Shown here: positions 1 to 11,702 of the stretch, in pieces
Position numbering within the stretch: the stretch's first letter is position 1
Layout of the letters: the number at the start of each line of letters is the position of its first letter
Source: Haemaphysalis longicornis
Taxonomy: Eukaryota; Arthropoda; Arachnida; Ixodida; Ixodidae
Direction of reading: 5' to 3'
Length of the DNA stretch: 64,000 nucleotides
Assembly (NCBI GenBank): GCA_013339765.2
Contig: CM023448.1
Coordinates: 327,141,441 to 327,205,440 of the forward strand
The notes under the pieces: model-generated
What the model saw: only the letters and a program-made list of their open reading frames with translations
Told to the model about the DNA's origin: nothing
Databases searched by the model: none
Translations under genes and position numbers: made by a program

Positions 1-327
1 TGTGGGAAGGAGGGGGAGAGGAGGGTGGTGAGTGAGAAGGGCTGCTGGGAGGGGGGTGAGGTTGAGGGTGGGCGTGGTTGATTCATTCCGTCAACAAAAA
101 GAAAATGTGACACAACCAGACTCTCACGGCTGGTGCAAGGATAGAAATGATCGCCCCTAGATCACCGGGCTCTTGCAAGGTGTTTTGTCGTTTCCGCTAC
201 TGTTTTTAATGACTTATCAATGACTTATTATTAATAACTTTTTAATTACTTATACCAACATTCGCTAACATTTAAGGCGTAGATTTTAAACATCGCACTT
301 TGTACATCAAAACAGGAACAATGAATA
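1..327. other. Non-genic, G-rich start
   Basis: The first 80 bp are G-rich on the + strand (GGAGGG words); the rest is AT-rich with no coding signal. Confidence 0.5.
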
Positions 328-574
328 ATGAAAGCGAGCGAGTCCTCCTGGGGGAGGTTCCCGTTTGAACCCATTCCCATTTCATCTTTCCCGCTTGTTT
401 CCTCCCGTTTTAACCCGCGCAAAACGCCCTTCCCTTTTCGCCCTTTCCCATTTCGGCTGTTCCCATTTGAACCCATTCCCATTTCGACCTTCTTCTTTGT
501 TCCCTCCCGCTTCAACCCAGTGCAAAGCGCCATTCCCATTTCGTATTTTCCCATTTAGCCCCTTCCCGGAATAA
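328..574. repeat. CCCATTTC minisatellite-like tract
   Basis: Irregular units built around CCCATTTC, CCCATTCCCATTTC and CGCCCTTCCC fill about 250 bp; TTGAACCCATTCCCATTTC occurs twice. The tract is open in several frames, but those are repeat translations and not genes. Confidence 0.8.
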
Positions 575-1363
575 CGAACCCTGTTTCGGACTCGGGTGAC
601 TCGGACCGAGGCGTGCCGTTTTTGAAATTAATCCGACGGTATTTTAACCTGATGTTTTGAGTTACGTCCGACGCACCCGAAAGTCAAAAATTACTTGCGT
701 CCACCGTAACCTGAAAATTAAATTGAAGTTGCGTCAAACGTATTTCACCGTAAAAAAATATATATATATATGCAGGCGCCCTATTATTTGACAATTTTTG
801 CAATGGTCCGTTTTACGATACGCGGCTGCCAATTAAAAAACAACACGTAGGTTGCTGCGTTGCGTCCGACCCGGTACAGCGTTGGTGAATTACCACGCCC
901 TTCCGTGGGCTTCTGCGTTGGTGGAGCGGTCTGGAACGTGTTGCTCGCATGCGTACTCTGCGGCAGCGGTGATGGTTCCAGTCCCTACGGTTGCATATAC
1001 GAATCCACGTGCACTTATATGCAACACACACAAAAAAAAGAAAGGACGAGAATTGACAAAATAGAACCTTTCCGCGGTCGCAGTGCCAGTTTGTAGCGTC
1101 CGTAGCTCTTGCTGAGAATGAAGTTGGGTGTCTTAACAAATGCAACTGTTAGTTTACTAGGGGTAGTACAGGGGTACTGTTTTATTTCTACGCAGGAAAA
1201 AGATCTCGCGAAATATAATTACCAGATCTAGCTAACTAAAGAAAGAACGTATTTTATGAAAGCGGTAACTATTATGGGCTAAGCCAGTGGTACGATCCAT
1301 TTTAATATGTGGCTAACGGTCACTTTATATGCAAATGTCTGTAAAAGAATGTCCATTGAAGTC
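575..1363. other. Non-genic spacer
   Basis: Only a short TA repeat near 757-770 and an A-run near 1030 stand out. Short frames on both strands show no recognisable domain. Confidence 0.5.
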
Positions 1364-1366
1364 TAA

Positions 1367-1989
1367 AGCGCTGGACACATGTACGACTGGTGCACGCGAT
1401 TCGCATGCGACTGATCGTTACGATAGATCGTTAGGACCTGTTTTGGCGTCGTTCGCTGGTCGGAGGAGGCTCACGACGTGCGACTGGCAAGCCAGATGCA
1501 GTCGTGCCATCGTTGAGATCGTCGTCGCCGCTTTTAAAATAAGCCCTGACAACAATCCCTAGCACAATTTTTCACCACACTAACACCTACTTTCTCGCAT
1601 GTGGAACTTCATTTTAGCGATCAGATTGATTCAGAAGAGCAGCGACAAGCGGTTGCTACCGTGGTCTGCGCCGGTTCGAGCCGCTGAGCCTGAGTATGCC
1701 GAGCTGGCAGCGCGGCCGGCGTGTGCGCGGACTGTTTCCGAAGGCAGAAAACGCTTCACGATTGCCTGCTTTATCTATGTCTTGCGAACAAACGCGCGGA
1801 ATCAATAAATTCAGCTCAGCGATCGTCGTAGTTCACCATGGAGAAAAAACAGTGGGCGGAGCGACGCCGACGACGCATCGCATGCGCGCATCGGGTCATG
1901 TGTCTCAAATTCACGCGTAGTCGTGGCGATAGTCGTAACGATCAGTCGCATGCAAATCGCGTGTGCCAATCGTACATGTGTCCAGCGCT
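1367..1989. mobile_element. 623-bp TIR element with TAA target duplication
   Basis: Termini AGCGCTGGACACATGTACGA (left) and its near-complement at the right form TIRs of about 55 bp. TAA lies at both outer borders (1364-1366 and 1990-1992), as PIF/Harbinger elements leave. No transposase is visible, so it is non-autonomous. Confidence 0.75.
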
Positions 1990-2621
1990 TAAATCTGAGA
2001 TTTTTGCTTGGAGAAAATAGTTCGCACATTTTCAATTCAGGCGTTAAGAACACCCCAAGCTGTATTCTCTTGCGTGTACTTTGTACGGATAATACATAGG
2101 CGGTTACGCAGTACGTGGAAAAGCAAAAGCATAGATATCGTTACCGTGCTTGCGTTACCGTTTACCGTGTTGCCGGGAGCCGGAGTTTCCGTTTGCCGCT
2201 TACAACGGTAGGACACGTTTTAGCACACCGTTTGCTGTGCGTATTGCGGCCGGGGCGGCGCAAGTAGCGACATCTGATTAATTAGTCTCAAAGCAAAGCA
2301 ACTTTTGTTGCTCATATGTATTTGCTTTCGTTTAAAGTAGCTTGAATATTTCACTTTTCGGGTGAAGCGCTCACAATAATTCTAGTTTTGAGAATACTGT
2401 AGCCACAATTTGTAGAGCTTTAAGAAGAAAACGTATCGGTGGCGCCATCTACCGAGTAGAGTTAGAGTCAAGGTAAAATAGAATTTGCCCCCCGCGCTAA
2501 ATATTTAGGCAAGAAATGAGTAAAATATGTTGTAGTCATTATTCACTAACCTACACTACCTTGCTCAACACAATTTTGGAGGCCTAAAAGCACACTGCGA
2601 GCTCAGAAACTTCTCTGAACT

Positions 2622-2795
2622 ATTTGAGACGGGCTGAAACGGGAAGGGTGTTTTGGGAACGGGTTGACACAGAAAGCGGTCAAACGGGAAGGGCATCTTG
2701 GGAACGGGCGCACACGGACTGGCCAAACGGGAAGGGCGTTTCGGGAATGGGTTCAAGCTTGACGGGTTCAAACGGGAATGGGTTGTTTCGGGCTA
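2622..2795. repeat. GGGAAGGGCGTTT minisatellite-like tract
   Basis: Units such as AAACGGGAAGGGCGTTTCGG and GGGAATGGGTTCAA repeat about every 40-50 bp. The units are the complement of those at 328-574, so the two tracts are one family in opposite orientation. Confidence 0.8.
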
Positions 2796-5468
2796 CACCC
2801 CCTCCTTGGAGCCGGTGAAAGGGGCTTATTACATACGCTTCAACCGCGCCCAAGGAGGTGCACTCTGGCGGACACATTTCCGGCCAATCGCATAGCACCA
2901 CTTAACCAGCCGTGTTCTATACCCGAAACAAAAAAGAACCTGCCACGGAAAGGCACCACGCTGTTCACACTTGAAGGCACCCGCTCCGTTGAAAGTATTG
3001 TTTTTGCATACAAAGTAGTCTTAAAGCAAAGGGTGAACATGATAGAAACGGCCTCTGCAACGAAAAAGGGCGCCTGGAGGACCGAGCGGAGGAGTCCGAA
3101 GGGCCCCGAACCTGCACGCGGGGGCGGGCACTGCTGAATGCGCGGAGCGTAGAACAGCGCAGAGATGCGGTCACGGCGGAAAAGCTGCTCCCATGCAGTT
3201 CTCGAAGAAAAGAACTGAGGAAGCATTCGGAAACTATAAGGAAAAACCGACAGCAAAACCACTACCTCGTGGCAGTGCATTGGATGTCGCCACGTGCTAA
3301 GTGCGCACGCGCAATAATTCTCGTGTGACGGCAGTCTTCGTTGCCCGTATACCCCTGGCGGTGGAGGGTGACTATACCTCCAGTGGTCAAGTACGGATAA
3401 CATCACCAGTTACGTACCCGTCGACGAAGCTCGCAGGGGCCACTGGCATGTAAAGCAGCTAGGTACCTATATATTCACGTGTGCGGGGGCGACAAGAAAA
3501 AAAAAAAAAAAACAGCCGCAGTTTTTGCGGTTGCAAGTTAAGTGTGTCATAATTCCGCTCCTGCCTGCTTGTCCTTGGAAAAAATCAGGCAGTGGGTCGA
3601 CGACTAACACCACAGCTAGTGTACTCCACGATGACATGTGTAACTGATGGAGCTGCCAGTCACTTTAAAAACAGCACCAACTTCACTAGTTTCCGAAGAG
3701 TGGCGTATGCCTGACTCGCAGTTGTCATTTTCCGCAACAAGGCGCGGAAAGAATGCATGCGACGGAGTTGGGGGAGTCGTCGAACACCAGGCTACACTTT
3801 GCCAACCTGAGACAGCCCTGGAGAAACGCAACTCAGATGGCCAAAGACATAGTAGCTGTGTTGTCACAAAACGTCAAGGGCGTCCACTTAATATACATCG
3901 AGCCTAATAGAGGTTTCCAACTACCATGACACAAAAGGAAGAATGGCGAGCGGCGCGTGCATCATCCGGCATTCAGTCCTGTCACGTGCAGCGCTTAAGT
4001 AAGTCATCGGAGGCAGATGAACTACGTGCAGTGTGGTCTGTCCGTGCCCCTTTGACTAAACTTTGCATACCTACAAGGCAAGCAACATTAGTTGGACAGC
4101 TAGTTACCGTGCGAGCCACCATACAGATTGAATTGGTACTGATTATTTCTTACGGGCCAAAAGTCAACGTTGAAGATGCAGTTTTTGCTATTCCATTCTC
4201 TCTAATTTCATTTGTAATGTCAGGTGTGAACATTTGCTTCTAAAGCACAATATAAGCAATTCTGAAGGAAATATTTCAGCTCCTCGTGAAGAGCCTGTCC
4301 GATGGGGCTCAATCCATAGGCGGAAAGTTTTCACGGTGCGCACCGGCATGGTGCGTTGATCGAGGACAAACTGAGCGGTTTTACCCAAGCGTCATCTCTT
4401 AAGCTATGAAAGCAACTCATAAATACGTTCATAACTGGCAATGAAGCAACGTATATGGCACAGCGCTACTACAAATGGTATTTATTGAAAGCCAATGATC
4501 ATTATATGCACACAAAACCCATATCCGTCACAGTTGCGCGACAACGCACTTCCACCGTTTCCACAAAACAGCTACCTACAAGCTTGTCATCTTCGTTCTG
4601 ACATCCATAACGCGAGTGTCTGTTATGCTCCTGCCTTCCGCCACAGCAAAGCATGTAGGTCTTTGTGGTCTAGACATTTCAGTAATTGTACGCGTAATTC
4701 AATATAATCAAACAAATGCAAAGCTCCAAATGGCTGGTCATGCACGCAGCCTTCTTTCGCGTCATTTACAGTCGCTGGCCGTTACAGCGCCCGTTCTGAG
4801 CCCGTCGCATCGTTGCCCGATGAATCCGCAAGCAACTCATCCTTGTCAGCAGCAATACACATCCCGTTCCGCCTTCACACGAGTGCGTCGATGCGCCGGC
4901 GGAGGAAGCCGCTTCACCGGCGTCGTCCGGGGTTTATCTCGCCACCGCCCCAACCTGAACCCGGTGTCTCACCAATAAAGTGTTTTTCTCTCTCTCTCTC
5001 TCGGGATTGCACCCTGGCGCACCGTCGACTCTCTCGGTGCGTGGCGAGGCAACCGAAAATTGCCCTGTGGCGGTGCGCCCCGGTTTATCGAGGACAGACG
5101 GTGCGCACCGTTGCGGTCTATCGAAGATGCTATGAGCCTCCATTTCCAGAATCAACGGCAGCGTCAGTAAACAAACCCAGTGAAGGAGCTTTGACGACTG
5201 TGCCAGGGTCAAGGGCGTGTCTTCTGCCGGAATATTCGATTTCAATTTCCAAATACGCCAACGACAGCTTGAAAAAAAAAAAGAAAAAGAAAAAAAGACG
5301 CGCCCGGGGAGAATCGAAATGACCTCCATAACGTGAAGCCTGATTCTACCTATCGTCCATTTCAACAGATGGCGCTTTCGTGCAAAATAGACTAGTGAAT
5401 TAAAAACTGACCAATGATCATGGCGGCAGAACGGAACAATAGGAGAAAAGAGTGCCGATACTCTGTAA
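2796..5468. other. Non-genic repeat-derived DNA
   Basis: It holds an A-run (3497-3513), a (CT)n tract near 4985-5003 after an AATAAAG word, and an A/GA-rich tract at 5271-5296. GGTGCGCACCG words near 4335 and 5100 hint at an unresolved repeat. No gene is supported. Confidence 0.5.
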
Positions 5469-5489
5469 CCTTATCTAGTGACACTAGAT
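5469..5489 (+). repeat. Short shared palindromic motif
   Basis: ACCTTATCTAGTGACACTAG contains ATCTAGTG/CACTAGAT as a perfect 8-bp palindrome around one base. The complement, with one change, occurs at 26287-26306. Confidence 0.5.
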
Positions 5490-5526
5490 ACGGTTTCTAC
5501 CCTTTCCGTCATCATCATCATCATCA

Positions 5527-7217
5527 TCAGCCTATTTGGGTCCACTGCAGGACGAAGGCCTCCCCCATTGACCTCCACCCATTTCTGTCCTGTGCTGGCC
5601 GTGTCCATTCCTTGCCTCCGAATTTTCTTATTCCATCTCTCCATCGAGTTAATGGCCTTCCTCTTCGTCTATTCCCGTCTCGCGGTGTCCATTCTGTTGT
5701 CCTTGTGGTCCACCTGTTGTCCGTTCGTCGCACCACATGGCCAGCCCAAGTCCATTTTTTTTTTCTTAACCTGGACTATGATATCATCTATCCGAGTTTG
5801 CTCCCCTAATCCAGGTAGCTCGTTTTCTGTCCCTAAGCGGTACTCCTAACATTATTCTCTCCATGGCACGTTGATCGGACCTATAAGCTTGCTTTCTAAT
5901 TGTTTAGTAAGTCGCCAAGTTTCCGCTCCGTATGTCATCACCGGCAGGACGCATTGGTTGAATACCTTTCTTTTTAGGAATAGAGGCATCTTACTTTTCA
6001 TTATTTGCGAGTGCTTGCCGAATGCACCCCATCCCAGTCCAATTCTGCACCTGATTTCTTTCTCGTGGTTTGGGTCCGCACTGACCATCTGGCCAAGGTA
6101 GTTATATTCTTGCACTTGTTCCAGTGTTTCGTTTCCTAGTCTAAAAAGGCGCGTTCAGCATGTTTATTTATCATCACTTTGGTTTTATTCATGTTTATCT
6201 TTAGCCCCACAGCGAAGCTCTGTGATTTTAGTTCCTCAATCATGTTTTGGAGTTGCTCTGCAGATTCACTGAGCAAGGCTATGTCATCTGCAAACCTTAA
6301 ATGGCTCAAGTATTCGCCGTTTATCCGTAAGCCTAAGTTTTCCCAGTCAAGCCTCCTGAATACACTCTCCAGACATGCTGTGAACAATTTTAGTGAGATG
6401 GTATCTCCTTGTCGCACTCCCCTTCGGATCGGGAATTTATCACTTTGCTTGTGAAGTGTAATTCTGCCGGTGCATTCCTCATATATGTCGTAGGAGTCGT
6501 AGGGTAGGTCTTCTCTATTCCTTGGTCCTTTAAGGCGTCCATCACTGCGGCGGTGCTTACTGAATCGAACGCTTTTTCATAGTCTATAAATATCATGTAA
6601 AGTGGTTTATTATACTCTGCGCATTTTTCTATTACTTGGTTGATGACATGGATGTGATCCATATTGTAGAGTATCCTTTTCTGAACCCAGCCTGTTCCCT
6701 GGGTTGTTGGAAGTGTAGGCTGGCGGTTATGCGGCTAAGTATTATCTTGGTAAATAGCTTGTATACAACCGACAGAAGGCTGATGGGTCTGTAGTTCTTT
6801 AGATCTTTGTCATCTCCCTTCTTGTGAATTAAGACTATGTTGGCGTTTTTCCAGGCTTTTGGTACTTTTAAAGTCCTTAAACATACTGAGAATAGTTCAG
6901 CAAGCTTTTCTAGAATTATATCTCCACCCTCTATTAGAAGGTCTATGGTTATGCCATCGTCGCCTGCAGCTTTCCCTCTTTTCATGCGCTTGAGTGCCTT
7001 TTCTACTTCCTCTTTCGTTACTGGTGGAACATCGCAAGCAACGCTTGTAGGCTCGGTACTTTGTCTCGCTCCAGCGTCGCTGGCGAGACAAAGAACCGTA
7101 GAACCGTTCTGCGATTTTTATTATCTCTTCCATATTGTGCGTAACGTTACCCTGTTCATCTCTAAGTGCGTACATTCTGTCTCTGCCAATATCCAGCTTC
7201 CTCCTTGTTGCCTTCAA
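5527..7217 (-). pseudogene. LINE reverse transcriptase and C-terminal region, frameshifted
   Basis: Successive frames show KAAGDDGI, IVLIHKKGD, NYRPISLLSVVYKL, QAGFRKGYST, FIDYEKAFDSV, the catalytic FADDIALL, VLPVMTYGAETWRLTK and RWTTRTTEWTPRD. These are the ordered RT motifs of non-LTR elements, with breaks near 6970, 6650, 6400, 6130 and 5850. The QGDTIS motif (normally QGDPLS or QGDTIS) is retained. Confidence 0.87.
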
Positions 7218-7387
7218 GCTTTCTCATCTTTCTAAAGTTTCCTCGATGGCCGCCATGTTGTACGCACGAATGTCATTTGTTTTACTTTTGTCTATTAATT
7301 TTGACAGCTCCGCTAGTTCAGTTTGATCCACCGTACTCGACAGTATAATCTTCTGGCGCTGCGAAATAAGTTCCTTTGTTTGCCTAG

Positions 7388-8456
7388 TTAGTTTTCCAGT
7401 TTGTTTCCTACATGCTGCTTCTCCAGTAGCCGCTGCTTACTCCGTGATTGCTGTTGATAGGTTATCATTTCCACACTGTCCTCGTTCTGACCGTCTAGAA
7501 GTGCGAACCTGCTCTGGAGGGTTATTTTAAACTCATGCGTCCTGTCTCTTACTAACCTGACGTTGGGCTTCTTATTTTTTACGAGCTTCTTTCTTTCTTC
7601 TTTGAGATTTAGCCTTACTTTGCACCTAACCATCCTATGATCACTGAACCGAATCTTGCTTATTACCTCAACGTCCTGCACAATACGTGCGTAGTCACTC
7701 AAAACGAAGTCAATTTCGTTCTTTGTCATCCCGTCAGGACTTCCCAATGTCCATTTCCTACTCTTGCGTTTGCGGAAAGGATGTGTTCGATAGTTTGACG
7801 TTATTTCTCTCTGCAAACCCAACCAGTGCATCTCCTCGGCAGTTGCGAGTGCCTGTTCCAAACTTTCCCACTGAATTTTTCTCCTACTCTCTTTGCACCT
7901 ACTTGTGCGTTAAAGTCTCCCATTACAATTGTGAGCTGCGCGGTTCCCTTATTCATTGCTGACTCGACGTCTTCGTAGAAACTATCTACGGCCTCGTCCT
8001 CGTAGCTAGCCGTTGGCGCATACGCTTGTATTATCTTTAACCTGTACCGCTTGTTAAGCTTGATCACAACGACTCCGACCCTTTCGTTAACACTGAAGAA
8101 TTCTTCCACATTTCCTGCTATTTCCCTGTTGATCAAAAATCCTATCCCTTGCTCTTTCTTTTCGTGAGGCCTCCGATAGAACAGAATATGCCCGCTATAG
8201 TCAGTTCTATGCAGCCTTCTCCTGTTCTTCTAACCTCACTTAGTACAATACAGCTAAGTAGTACAGCTAAGCTACCCTCAGTAGAGAGGATTCGGGCGTT
8301 GAACGTTGCCAAGTTCAAGTTCAAGTTCCATAGGCGGCCTGTCCGGATCCAGGGATTCTTAGCACCTTCCGCTGTATCACTTGCCTGACCGCCGCCGTGG
8401 TCAGGTGTTCTACAGCTGCTGGGGACTGAGGGCCGAGATTTGGGTTGGTCACTCAT
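7388..8456 (-). pseudogene. LINE apurinic-like endonuclease domain, frameshifted
   Basis: Three overlapping reading frames carry the exonuclease-endonuclease-phosphatase fold: LNLATFNAR near the start, then IQAYAPT, GDFNAQVG, SPDG...NEIDFVL and the catalytic SDHR. The Mg-binding and histidine residues can be recognised, but the frame breaks near 8140 and 7830. This domain would nick the target DNA during retrotransposition. Confidence 0.85.
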
Positions 8457-8640
8457 GAGGGGGGTTGGGCCAACTACTACACCAGGGTGGCCAGATCCTT
8501 CTCTGGTGAGGGAGTGCTGTTTGTGTCCCCAAGAGCCTTCCTAGCATGGTTGAACCTTTCTAGTGTGGCCTCCAAGGTATCCGGGATGGTGTTTTACTTC
8601 CGGACCAGGCAGCACTCCATACCTGGGATATTTTGGCATG

Positions 8641-9726
8641 AAAGAGAAAAAAAAAGGAAAGGAAAGAAGAAACCGTCGCGCGCGTGTTTTCATAATAAGT
8701 CTTCTCCTAAGCGACACGTTAAATTCTCATACGGTGCTACGGAAAACATTCTGCGTCTATCGAGGAAAGTCGCAGTTGTTGTTTGGTCCTTGTAGCTTTT
8801 AGGGTCTTACATGGTGTCGGGTGACTCTTAGTAAAGCTGAGCGAGTGAGCAAATAAAGACCGGCAGAGCTATTGTCCGCAGAAGAAACAGCCATGCGTGT
8901 CGCGCTTTGATAAGGTAATCAGTGAATGGTACTTTGGTTTAGTGTATTTTGGATAAGAACGTCTTCAAGGCTGAAGGAAAAAGAAAGGATGAGTTGCTGG
9001 GAGATTTCACATCCATACAAAATTCAAAAAAAAAAAACTATTTGTAGTTGTACTTGGACAACATTAAAGCGTCTAAGGAACTGCATTTGGTAGCAGCGGC
9101 AGTTTCTACCAGTTTCAAAGTATGCCGTCGGTACCCTTAACATTATATGTTAGAAACACAACTACTGAGACGCCAGCGGACGCCATAGTCGCAAACTGAA
9201 AGCGGGGGCTTACACTGCTCGCATCGCAAACCCGGAGAAAATAGAGAGGAAGGCCCCAACATACAGGTAGTAAGCGCGCTACCCTTTCCGATTGTGTTAA
9301 AATCGCAATCGTAGCTTTGTGATCGCCCAACTCTAACCGTCGAACCCTAAAGTTAGGCCTGCGTACTGGCACGTTTAACCGGCGTTTAACACCAGTGGCG
9401 CACATTCTTATCAGTTGTAACATAACCAGAAAATCCTACAACAGCCAGGTAAATGCTAGCAATGAATTCAATCGACTTGGTTATCTATAGCTGTCAGCTT
9501 ACAGCCGACAGCCGATGATTTGTCGGCTGTCGCGTTCTCGAGGGTGTAAACCCCAATTTTATTAAAAGTGAACTTTAGTTAACGCTCTGTCAGTTCATTA
9601 TTACTCTGACCACTGGAATTTGCGATAGCTATCACGGATATGTGCGTCACAATGAATATGTCATCGTACCGCCTGACCCGTGGCCATCGTTCCGTCCGCT
9701 ACATTGCGGAAGGTTGTAACAGATTA
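8641..9726. other. Non-genic spacer
   Basis: Apart from A-runs near 8650 and 9027 and the small hairpin at 9506, I see nothing with coding or repeat structure. Confidence 0.5.
9506..9532. repeat. 10-bp perfect hairpin
   Basis: CGACAGCCGA and TCGGCTGTCG flank a 7-nt loop. Nothing nearby indicates a role. Confidence 0.6.
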
Positions 9727-9742
9727 TGCCATTACAAACTGA

Positions 9743-9972
9743 TTGATTGATTGTAGGGTTTAACGCGCCGACGCAACGCAGGCGATGAGGCGCGCCGTAG
9801 TGGAGGGTTCCGGATTGATGACCACCTGGGGATCTTTACCGTGCGCCGAAATCTCCTACACACGGGCGTTTTTGCTTTTCGCCTCCATCAGAAAAGCGGC
9901 CGCCGCGGCCGGGAATCGAACCCGCGACCTCGTGCTCAGCAGCGCAACGCCTTGCTGAGCCACCACGGCGGG
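9743..9972 (-). mobile_element. tRNA-derived SINE (Ruka-like), full length, with TSD
   Basis: Read on the - strand it starts with a tRNA-like head (GTGGCTCAGCAAGGCG as A box, GGTTCGATTCC as B box), then a conserved body and a (TTGA)n tail. A 16-bp target duplication TGCCATTACAAACTGA flanks it at 9727-9742 and 9973-9988. Pol III transcribed, non-autonomous. Confidence 0.9.
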
Positions 9973-10307
9973 TGCCATTACAAACTGAAAGGGTAATTTG
10001 ACGCGCGAAACACGAGATGGAACTTTTTTCGTCGAGAAGCTCTTGAATTCGTCGACAGCAGCACTCCCCCTCCGGAAGGAGTTGTAAGTAGCGAGTTGGG
10101 CATTCCGTAAAAATGCATTTCCGAAAACAAATCAGAGCTGAAAACTGCAGAGCAAGCAGAAAGAATGAGTGCTGGGCGAATAGGACAGTGTGGGGTACCG
10201 GCCTGTCTTTCTGAATGCGTTATCTGCTTTAACGTGGTTTTTCCTTCCAAGTAAAAATACGCAATGCCTGCATGGCCGAGGGACGCAGTTTCTTGCAAAA
10301 GGAATAA

Positions 10308-10361
10308 GCGACTTTATGGGAGCAATCAAGCCGCAAGAGGGCTCCACTGCGCAACGCGTCA
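10308..10361 (+). repeat. Inverted repeat arm, pair of 11080-11133
   Basis: GCGACTTTATGGGAGCAATC then AAGCCGCAAGAGGGCTCCAC and TGCGCAACG recur in complement near 11080-11133, with a few differences. The arms are about 720 bp apart with a SINE between them. Confidence 0.75.
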
Positions 10362-10814
10362 AGGAATGCAGTTTCTGGCAAGAGGAATAAATGCGCACCT
10401 TACGCTAACAGTTTGCCCTGCAATATCTATGATCATTTTTATCTGTAAAAACGGAACTTGTCCGCTCTGAAAAACTGACGATTATAACTATGCACCACTG
10501 CTGCACTTGCTTCCTTTGCATTGATTACATGATTGGTTGGGAAAGGTCGGACAAAGAAAAGTATAGACCAATATTCCACATTTTGTCGCTTTACTTATTC
10601 GATTTTACTTATTTTGCGCGTAATAATTTAAAGCCACGTGACGTGCCTTTCCTTTTTTTTTTTTTTTTTTTTTTTCGTGCGTGGCCTACGCGTGGTCAGC
10701 TGCCGTTGCTCGCGCGCCGCCGGCAGATGATCGCGGAGACCACGTTCCGGGTGAACGCGTTTTTAAATGTTTGCGCGTCCTCTGCTCCTAGGATTGCAGC
10801 TTATGTTACAGGGC

Positions 10815-10983
10815 GGTTGAGTAATTTGATCCACCTTGGGGTCTTTAACGGGGTTCGAAATCTCGGCACATGGGCGTTCTCGTTTCTCGTCTAATTCGGA
10901 AAAACGGCCGCGAGAAACGCTGATCGCACCCGCACACTTGTGGTCAGCAGCAAACGGCTTAGCCACTGAGCAACTCCCGCGGG
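10815..10983 (-). mobile_element. Diverged tRNA-derived SINE
   Basis: The stretch with CACCTTGGGGTCTTTAACG, a degraded B box and a terminal AGCCACTGAG...CGCGGGT matches the SINE at 9743 in the same orientation, with many substitutions. Confidence 0.75.
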
Positions 10984-11079
10984 TCACACTTGTCAAGTAT
11001 TTACAGTTTCCGGGTGTGGGAGCTTTTTGAACAAATTATGAAATGCAGCACGTTGGCAAACGTGGGGTGTGGGCTTCGC

Positions 11080-11133
11080 CGTTGCGCAGTGGAGCCGTCT
11101 TGCTGCTTGATTGCTCCTTCCTATAAAGTCGCA
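11080..11133 (-). repeat. Inverted repeat arm, pair of 10308-10361
   Basis: CGTTGCGCAGTGGAGCCGTC then TTGCTGCTTGATTGCTCC and ATAAAGTCGC is the complement of the upstream arm. Confidence 0.75.
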
Positions 11134-11394
11134 CCGAGGGAAAGGGCAAAGTCGTTTCATATCGCCTGCAAGCTGCCGAGAATGACATTTCGTTTGGTCA
11201 GCCTTGCACTCTTTTCGCGCCACCGGCAGCAACATACCATTGCTAAATTGGTGCGCATTCCTTTCCCCCTATTGCCACAAAGAGAGCGTTGGCAGTGTTT
11301 AAGTGGTTTGGAGGGGAATGTGCGCGAGAGGGACGAAGTTAATGTTACGTGAAAGAAAAAAAAATCCCCGAATGGCGTTGCGCGCGCAGTATCA

Positions 11395-11575
11395 ACAACG
11401 GATGGTCGAACCGTTTCGCCGTGAACCGGTAACCGCTTTCTTTTTTTCGGTTCATTTCCGGTTCTGGTTCAGCCTGCTCCAAAAAAAAGCGGTTCATGTT
11501 CGGGTTCAGTTCCGGAAAAAATACTGGTTCGGTCCAGGTTTTCGTCCCGGTTCGGTGCCGGTTCGACACCCTATA
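11395..11575. repeat. CGGTTC-rich minisatellite
   Basis: GGTTC/CGGTTC words recur irregularly across about 180 bp on the + strand (for example CGGTTCATTTCCGGTTCTGG). No protein similarity. Confidence 0.75.
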
Positions 11576-11594
11576 TATATATGATGATACGTCA

Positions 11595-11702
11595 AGATTT
11601 CGGCGCACGTTAACGCATCGCAGGTGGTCAAAATTAATCCGGAGCACTCCACTGCGGCGCGCCTCAAGCACGGGTGCAGCATTCGGCGCGTTAAACCCCA
11701 CA
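11595..11702 (+). mobile_element. SINE 3'-body fragment
   Basis: AGATTTCGGCGCACGTTAAC, then GGTGGTCAAAATTAATCCGG and GGCGCGTTAAACCCCACA match the SINE body on the + strand. The tRNA-like head is absent. Confidence 0.8.

Larger units (their letters stand above)
5510..8640 (-). mobile_element. RTE-like non-LTR retrotransposon, near full length but decayed
   Basis: The - strand holds an endonuclease plus reverse transcriptase polyprotein broken into several frames, ending in a (TGA)n tail at 5510-5529. The short simple-repeat tail, single fused EN-RT frame, the GDFNA and SPDG motifs, and FADDIALL fit the RTE clade; clade assignment is from memory. The 5' limit near 8640 is approximate, as the region 8460-8640 is probably 5' leader. 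Multiple frameshifts make it inactive. Confidence 0.85.

Noticed and set aside
246..558. Overlapping frames rich in MGMGSNGN or FPFEPIPIS
   Set aside because: These are translations of a minisatellite, not proteins.
9880..9972. tRNA gene
   Set aside because: A and B boxes are present but belong to the SINE head; no complete cloverleaf was seen.
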